A stretch of 64,000 nucleotides of DNA from JAFAXD01 sp051985675 (GTDB lineage Bacteria; Pseudomonadota; Alphaproteobacteria; Rhizobiales; Xanthobacteraceae), in the NCBI GenBank assembly GCA_051985675.1, contig JBPYFJ010000076.1:1-64000 (forward strand), given 5' to 3'. The position numbers and the translations under genes were made by a program. Shown piece after piece: positions 59,531-64,000 of this stretch. Below the pieces are notes generated by a model. The model was given only the letters and a program-made list of their open reading frames with translations, had not been told where the DNA came from and did not search any database. How positions within the stretch are numbered: position 1 is the first letter of the stretch; every line of letters begins with the position of its first letter.

Positions 59531-61033
59531 TCACCCAAACTCATAATCGCCGGGCCTGACCGCGTGCGTCCTGACGCGATACTCGAGAGCATAGCCCGGC
59601 CATTGGGTGGTGATGCGGCCGTTTGGCTGCTTGAAGTAGGTGAAGCAGTCCGGCCGCGCCGGGATAGTGGTCGCGAGCCGTGCCTGCGCTTCTTCGTTGA
59701 ACCGACGCTGGGTGCCGGCGCGCACGTCCATGTAGCGCGCGCCGCGGCGGCCGAGCGTGCGGATCGCGCTCACGATGTAACGCGCCTGGCACTCGAGCAT
59801 GTAGATGATGCTCGCGACCGCGTTGGTGTTTGGGCCGTACATCATGAAGAAATTCGGGAAGCCCGTGACGGTCAATCCCAGATAGGCCTCGGCGCCGTCG
59901 CGCCAGGCCTCGTTGAGGTCGCGGCCGGCAAGCCCGGTGATCCGCATCGGGGTCAGAAACGCGGTCGGCGTGAAGCCGGTGCCGTAGATGATCGCATCGA
60001 CACGATGCAACTGCCCATCGCGCGTACGGATGCCGTCAGGCTCGACGCGCTCGATCGGCGTGTCCACCACCTCGACGTTCGGCCGTACCAGTGTGTCGTA
60101 CCATTCGTCCGACACCAGCTGGCGCTTGCAACCCATCGGGTAGTTCGGCGTGAGCTTCGCCCGCAACACCGGATCCTTGACTTTCGTCTCCAGCAGCTTG
60201 CGAAACGCCGCCTCGGCGGTGAGTCGCAGATGCGGTCGCCATTGCCGGCGCCAGATGAAGCGCTCGAACATGAAGAAAATCTTCAGGCGCGCCAGCCCGC
60301 GCAGGCGTGGATGGCGTTGCAGCCATTGATCCCACTTGCCGGTGCCGGGGAAAATGCTTTTCGGCATGACGTACTGCGGCGAGCGCTGGAACAGGTGGAG
60401 TTGCGCTACCTCGCGCGCAATCTTGGGAATGAACTGAACCGCGCTGGCGCCGTTGCCGATCACCGCCACGCGTTTGCCAGCGAGCTCATAGGTGTGGTCC
60501 CAGCGCGCCGAGTGGAACTGCACGCCCTTGAACTGATCGCGGCCCGCGATGTCGGGAGTGGTTGGATTGTTGAACAGTCCGACGGCCGAGACCAGCACCG
60601 GCGCAACGAACCGCTCACCGCCCACGGTTGTGACCGTCCAGCGCCCGGCCTGCGCGTCGAACGCTGCGGTCGCAACCTCGCGCCCAAAGCGCACGTGGTC
60701 GCGAATGCCCTGCCGTTTGACGCAGCGCTGGATGTAGTCGAAAATCTCGTCGCGCGGGGCGAATGCCGTCGACCAGGCATAATCCTGGTCGTACGAAAAC
60801 GAATAGAGCCGCGAAACTACGTCGCAAGCCGCGCCCGGATAGCTGTTGTCGCGCCAAACCCCACCGACGTCGGATGCGCGCTCCAGAATGATGAAGGCGT
60901 TGAAGCCCGCCCGCTTGAGCGCGATGGCAAGGGCAATGCCGCCGAAGCCACAGCCGATGATCAGGATCGGCGTCGCGGTCGCCGGCGCGGATCGCGCGGC
61001 CGCCGTCTGCCCCGAAGCAACGCGAAGGTCCAT
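59531..61033 (-). CDS. Baeyer-Villiger-type flavin monooxygenase
   Basis: NAD(P)H-dependent flavoprotein of 500 residues. FAD motif IIGCGFGGIALAIALKRAG near 25-43, the fingerprint F-x-G-x3-H-x3-W-D in FKGVQFHSARWDHTYE near 168-183 (the usual last Pro replaced by Asp, as in many relatives), and the NADP motif VIGNGASAVQFIP near 190. It oxidises ketones to esters or lactones. ATG 61033 has an excellent ribosome site GGAAGGAGG. The downstream SMP-30 protein could open a lactone made here, although the two sit on different sides of the inner membrane. Confidence 0.92.
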   Translation of the reverse strand: MDLRVASGQTAAARSAPATATPILIIGCGFGGIALAIALKRAGFNAFIILERASDVGGVWRDNSYPGAACDVVSRLYSFSYDQDYAWSTAFAPRDEIFDYIQRCVKRQGIRDHVRFGREVATAAFDAQAGRWTVTTVGGERFVAPVLVSAVGLFNNPTTPDIAGRDQFKGVQFHSARWDHTYELAGKRVAVIGNGASAVQFIPKIAREVAQLHLFQRSPQYVMPKSIFPGTGKWDQWLQRHPRLRGLARLKIFFMFERFIWRRQWRPHLRLTAEAAFRKLLETKVKDPVLRAKLTPNYPMGCKRQLVSDEWYDTLVRPNVEVVDTPIERVEPDGIRTRDGQLHRVDAIIYGTGFTPTAFLTPMRITGLAGRDLNEAWRDGAEAYLGLTVTGFPNFFMMYGPNTNAVASIIYMLECQARYIVSAIRTLGRRGARYMDVRAGTQRRFNEEAQARLATTIPARPDCFTYFKQPNGRITTQWPGYALEYRVRTHAVRPGDYEFG

Positions 61034-61170
61034 CAGGCCTCCTTCCCGTATCCCGCTATTGCGGGAACGCCGCGAAGACATTAGTCGTGTGCGGACTTCA
61101 CCGCCAGATCACCGCCCCCGCGAAATTCTCCCAGCTCACCTGCATTTCCGGCCCATAGAAGGAAGTTCTG

Positions 61171-62124
61171 ATGACCCGTGTCGCGGTCACCACGCCCTAC
61201 TTCGATTTCTTTCCCAAGCTGAGGGCCGAATTCGAAACCCTCTATCCGGGCGTGAAATTCCGTAGCGACCGCGCGCCGCTGAGCGAAGATGCGCTCATTG
61301 CTTACCTTAAGGGCTACGAGGCGGCGGTGATCGGGCTTGATCGGTTCACCGAGCGGGTATGCGCTAGCTTGCCCGATCTGAAGGTCGTCTCGTTGTGCTC
61401 GGCTGGGGCCGACCACGTCGACCCGGCGATCCTCAGCAAGCATGGGATCAAGATGTGGTGGGCCGCAGGCGTCAACAAGATCTCGGTCGCGGAGCTCGCC
61501 GTCTGTTTCATGGTGTTTGCGATCCGGCGCGTGCACTTCTTCGCGTCGGTGCTGCGTCGCGGCGAGTGGAAAGGACCGGTCGGATTCGGCGCCGACTTGC
61601 GCGGACGCACTGTCGGCATCCACGGCTGCGGCCACATCGGCAAGGAAGTGGTCAAGCTGCTCAAACCCTACGGGGTCAAAGTGCTTGCGTGCGACCGCAT
61701 CGACTTCTCCGAGTTCTACAAGGAGTGGGACGTCGAGCCGGTCGACGCCGCGGCGTTGTGGGCGCGTTCCGACGTGCTGACGATCCATCTGTCGCGCAAC
61801 AAATCGACTATCGGCCTCTATGACGGGGCGGTGCTGGACCGGTTGAAGCCCGGCGTCATCCTGGTCAATTGCGCGCGCGGCGCAATCGTCGATGAGCACG
61901 CGCTCAAGGCCCGGCTCGAAAGTGGACACATCGCCGGCGCCGCGTTCGACGTGTTTGCGACCGAACCGGCAAACGGTAACCCGCTGTTGGATGTGCCGAA
62001 CTTCTTCGGCTCCCCGCATATCGGCGCCACCACCAACGAATCATGGGAAGCGATGCTGCGCTCCGGCATGCTCGGGATCGCGAAAGCCTACCGGGCGGAG
62101 CCGGGGCAATATCCGTTTGATTGA
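61171..62124 (+). CDS. D-2-hydroxyacid dehydrogenase (NAD)
   Basis: Rossmann dehydrogenase of 317 residues. The catalytic trio is Arg in VNCARGAIVDEHA near 233, Glu in FATEPANGNPLL near 262 and His in GSPHIGATTNES near 282; the NAD loop is GIHGCGHIGKEVVKLL near 150. Members act on 2-hydroxy acids such as glycerate, phosphoglycerate or lactate. It is divergent from the monooxygenase gene with about 135 bases between. No operon partner. Confidence 0.92.
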   Translation: MTRVAVTTPYFDFFPKLRAEFETLYPGVKFRSDRAPLSEDALIAYLKGYEAAVIGLDRFTERVCASLPDLKVVSLCSAGADHVDPAILSKHGIKMWWAAGVNKISVAELAVCFMVFAIRRVHFFASVLRRGEWKGPVGFGADLRGRTVGIHGCGHIGKEVVKLLKPYGVKVLACDRIDFSEFYKEWDVEPVDAAALWARSDVLTIHLSRNKSTIGLYDGAVLDRLKPGVILVNCARGAIVDEHALKARLESGHIAGAAFDVFATEPANGNPLLDVPNFFGSPHIGATTNESWEAMLRSGMLGIAKAYRAEPGQYPFD

Positions 62125-62132
62125 CGCGGAGC

Positions 62133-62209
62133 CTAGTGCCCCGTTTCCGAAGTTCGTGATACATCGCGGCACCCTCCGACACGAACCTCGGAAACAAAAG
62201 GGGCACTAG
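62133..62209. repeat. Palindromic element 1 (CTAGTGCCCC ends)
   Basis: Left end CTAGTGCCCCGTTTCCGAAG and right end CTCGGAAACAAAAGGGGCAC then TAG are near perfect complements; GTTCGTG and CACGAAC extend the pairing. It lies nine bases after the dehydrogenase stop and could act as a terminator-like hairpin. No ORF is within. Confidence 0.8.
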
Positions 62210-62236
62210 CAAGTATTTGATTTTAGAGCCGCTTGT

Positions 62237-62299
62237 CGATTTGAAGTTCCTGACCAGTTTGCGGCAGACGATGCAGGAACTTCAAATCGGCGGCACTAG
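62237..62299. repeat. Palindromic element 2, nested with element 1
   Basis: CGATTTGAAGTTCCTG (62237) and CAGGAACTTCAAATCG (62274) are perfect 16-base complements. GGCACTAG at 62292 is the complement of CTAGTGCC at 62133, the left end of element 1, so the two units may form one composite structure of 167 bases. The rest of 62300-62404 holds the leader of the hdeD-like gene. Confidence 0.78.
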
Positions 62300-62404
62300 A
62301 GCGCGGCCGCAGCCGCGCGGGCGTTTTGCTCGCCACCCTGCGCGACGTGCATGCTATATTTTGTTCGGCATTCGCAACGCGAATGCAAACCGGGGAGACT
62401 TTCG

Positions 62405-63025
62405 ATGAGCCAGGTTCCAAACGACATCGCCCGACGCATGCAGGCGCAGTTTACCGCGGCGGTCCATCAGCATTCGACGCTGTTTCTGGTGGAAGGCATC
62501 GTTCTTGTAGTTCTCGGCTTTCTCGCAATCCTGCTCCCGCAGATTGCCAGTCTGGCGGTCGAGCTGCTGGTGGGCTGGCTGCTCCTCATCACCGGCGCCG
62601 TCGGCCTGTACACGACGTTCCAGGCCAAGTCGGCGCCCGGATTCTGGTGGGCGCTGATCTCGGCGGTCATCGCCATCATTGCCGGCATCCTGTTGCTGAT
62701 CTGGCCGCTGACCGGCGTGGTGTCGCTGACCATCGTGCTGGTCGCATTCTTCCTGATCGAGGGCATCAGCAGCATCATGTATGCGATCGAGCACCGGCGC
62801 GAGTTGACCGGCCGCTGGGGCTGGATGCTGGCCAGCGGGATCATCACCCTGGTGCTGGCGTTCCTGATCTACGCCGGCCTACCCTCGACCGCGGCATGGG
62901 CGATCGGCCTCCTAGTCGGCATCGACTTGGTGTTCGGCGGAGCAGCGCTGATCGGCATCGCGCTTGCCGCCCGCAAGGAAGGCGGGCCGTCAACGACCGG
63001 ACAGGCGCCTCCGGCCAAAGCCTGA
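62405..63025 (+). CDS. hdeD: HdeD-family membrane protein
   Basis: Membrane protein of 206 residues with six hydrophobic segments in three repeated pairs, the HdeD/DUF308 pattern (FLVEGIVLVVLGFLAILLPQ, VELLVGWLLLITGAVGLYTT, SLTIVLVAFFLIEGISSIMY). Members help in acid resistance in enterobacteria; the role in this group is unproven. GGGGAGA precedes the ATG at 62405. It is monocistronic. Confidence 0.85.
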   Translation: MSQVPNDIARRMQAQFTAAVHQHSTLFLVEGIVLVVLGFLAILLPQIASLAVELLVGWLLLITGAVGLYTTFQAKSAPGFWWALISAVIAIIAGILLLIWPLTGVVSLTIVLVAFFLIEGISSIMYAIEHRRELTGRWGWMLASGIITLVLAFLIYAGLPSTAAWAIGLLVGIDLVFGGAALIGIALAARKEGGPSTTGQAPPAKA

Positions 63026-63163
63026 GAAACGGACCGCGACCCCGGACGCGGAGGTGGTTCAAGCCGGCCAACAATCGGGCTGATGGCTTATGGGCCGTGC
63101 CCCACCTATGATGGCGGGGCGCCCGAACCGGAGACATCGGCCTGGCGCGGGAGGGGCCCGCCG

Positions 63164-63814
63164 ATGAGCGTTTGCAACCGGCATCGCTTGGTCTTCGCCG
63201 CGATCGTCGTGGGTGGTCTCGCATTAAGCCCGACCGCCTGGCCGCAATCACCGGGGCCGGCGGAGAGCGCCGCCCGTGACAGCATCCGGTCGCTCGACCT
63301 TCAGACCGAGCTTCCGCAACGGCGGGAGCGGAAGTCGTTTCCGGTGAAGATCCCGATCGAAGTCGTGTGGCTGGCGCTGATCTGCGCGGCCGGGCTGATG
63401 CTCTATCTGCTGCGCGACTCGCTGCCGTTCTGGCGTCGGTCCCGCGACCAATGGGACGAGACGTCGACGGGATTGCAGGCCAGCGCGGCGCCGGGCGCGA
63501 CCGACGCTTTGGGCGCAGCCGACCAGCTGAGCCGTTACGGGCGCTTTGTCGAAGCGATGCACATGCTGCTGCTGCAGAGTCTCGCTGAGATCCGCCAGCG
63601 CCTCGGCATACAATTCGCCGACTCGCTCACCAGCCGCGAAATTCTGCGTGGAATCAGCCTGTCGCCACAGGGCCGTACCGCCTTGCGCGAGATCGTGGCC
63701 GCCGTGGAATGGACCTATTTTGGCGGATATCCCGCGGAAATGCGCGACTATGCAGCCTGTCGCCGCAGCTTCGAGAACTTGCGGCGCGCGCTCGAGGGCG
63801 GCGCGATGCCATGA
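63164..63814 (+). CDS. DUF4129 membrane protein
   Basis: Protein of 216 residues. An N-terminal signal or anchor (RLVFAAIVVGGLALSPTAWP), a membrane segment near 65-82 (VVWLALICAAGLMLYLL) and a C-terminal DUF4129 domain, GRFVEAMHMLLLQSLAEIRQ, LTSREILRGISLSPQGRTAL, are visible. GGGAGGGG lies before the ATG at 63164; an earlier ATG at 63083 has no support. The next gene overlaps it by ATGA. Such genes usually sit with DUF4350, MoxR-type ATPase and DUF58 genes in a membrane-assembly operon. Confidence 0.87.
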   Translation: MSVCNRHRLVFAAIVVGGLALSPTAWPQSPGPAESAARDSIRSLDLQTELPQRRERKSFPVKIPIEVVWLALICAAGLMLYLLRDSLPFWRRSRDQWDETSTGLQASAAPGATDALGAADQLSRYGRFVEAMHMLLLQSLAEIRQRLGIQFADSLTSREILRGISLSPQGRTALREIVAAVEWTYFGGYPAEMRDYAACRRSFENLRRALEGGAMP

Positions 63815-64000
63815 AAAGCCTCAGCCTGTTTTCCCCTCGTGTGTTGGCGGCCTGGCTGACGCTCGCGATTCTGCTGTTTGCCGCCACGCTCTATTTCATG
63901 TTCTTCGGCAGCCCCAACACGCCGGTCGGGCCGTCGGCGTTCTCGCGTTCGGCGATCGGTTATGCGGGGATTGCCGACGTGTTGCACCGGCTCGGAGCCC
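63811..64000 (+). CDS. DUF4350-type membrane protein, 5' part
   Basis: The frame runs off the window. The visible 63 residues have one membrane segment (VLAAWLTLAILLFAATLYFM) followed by FFGSPNTPVGPSAFSRSAIG and YAGIADVLHRLGA, the usual start of a DUF4350 protein. Its ATG overlaps the DUF4129 stop, so translation is coupled. The rest of the gene and probably a MoxR ATPase gene lie to the right. Confidence 0.8.
   Translation, partial: MKSLSLFSPRVLAAWLTLAILLFAATLYFMFFGSPNTPVGPSAFSRSAIGYAGIADVLHRLGA

Overview
The window reads as chromosome of a high-GC alphaproteobacterium of the Hyphomicrobiales (Rhizobiales), most like the Bradyrhizobium/Rhodopseudomonas/Pseudolabrys side of that order. The evidence is the gene families (RibB-RibX, DUF1194, DUF1499, the DmeR-DmeF pair, CbtB-CbtA, Omp25-like and OprB-like porin domains), the GC-rich codon use that opens long antisense frames almost everywhere, and several families of palindromic intergenic repeats. 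No rRNA, CRISPR array or complete insertion sequence was seen.

Layout. 1-712: the 3' part of a tyrosine integrase facing the 3' end of a tRNA-Gln gene, probably one edge of an integrated element lying to the left. 0.8-6.4 kb: small proteins, an acyl-CoA dehydrogenase / enoyl-CoA hydratase / SDR operon, a deacetylase-family hydrolase and xseB. 6.4-11.8 kb: a membrane hydrolase with an ICMT-like methyltransferase, a ThDP enzyme, and LigD polymerase and phosphoesterase domains as two overlapping genes without a ligase domain. 12.0-17.9 kb: dxs, a membrane protein, tlyA, a MATE exporter and an RNA methyltransferase. 17.9-25.3 kb: DUF1194, ald, a broken DUF302 gene, a VIT1/CCC1-type transporter, ribB(X), aroC and fabI. 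Between aroC and fabI lie two duplicated transcription units, each with a 12-codon Lys/Ala micro-ORF and its own terminator; these are the most unusual objects in the window.

25.4-33.8 kb: an ECF sigma factor with a membrane anti-sigma factor, a DnaJ-like protein, a lipoprotein, pdxH, an SDR, two palindromic elements, dmeR-dmeF, a second and non-canonical CsoR/RcnR-type repressor between two short paralogous proteins, and a BtuF-like protein. 34.0-39.7 kb is a cobalamin/cobalt locus: a B12 riboswitch before an Omp25-OprB fusion porin, a frameshifted membrane-protein gene, a second B12 riboswitch before cbtB-cbtA, an unknown protein and a decayed copy of the porin. 39.9-44.8 kb: an ABC permease and its ATPase separated by a convergent, frameshifted caspase-family gene. 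45.4-64.0 kb: an L,D-transpeptidase, a Bug-type binding protein, a MetE-like protein, a transaminase, FAD enzymes, a multicopper oxidase, an acyl-CoA ligase, a Baeyer-Villiger-type monooxygenase next to an SMP-30 lactonase, palindromic repeats, an HdeD-like protein and the start of a DUF4129-DUF4350 operon cut by the window edge.

How the parts connect. Metal homeostasis recurs (VIT1, DmeRF, the second CsoR-type regulator, two B12 riboswitches, CbtAB, the BtuF-like protein). Isoprenoid, riboflavin, chorismate, pyridoxal phosphate and fatty-acid synthesis genes form the housekeeping backbone. The broken genes (DUF302, membrane protein, porin remnant, caspase) cluster near palindromic repeats or the cobalamin locus, which suggests active remodelling there.
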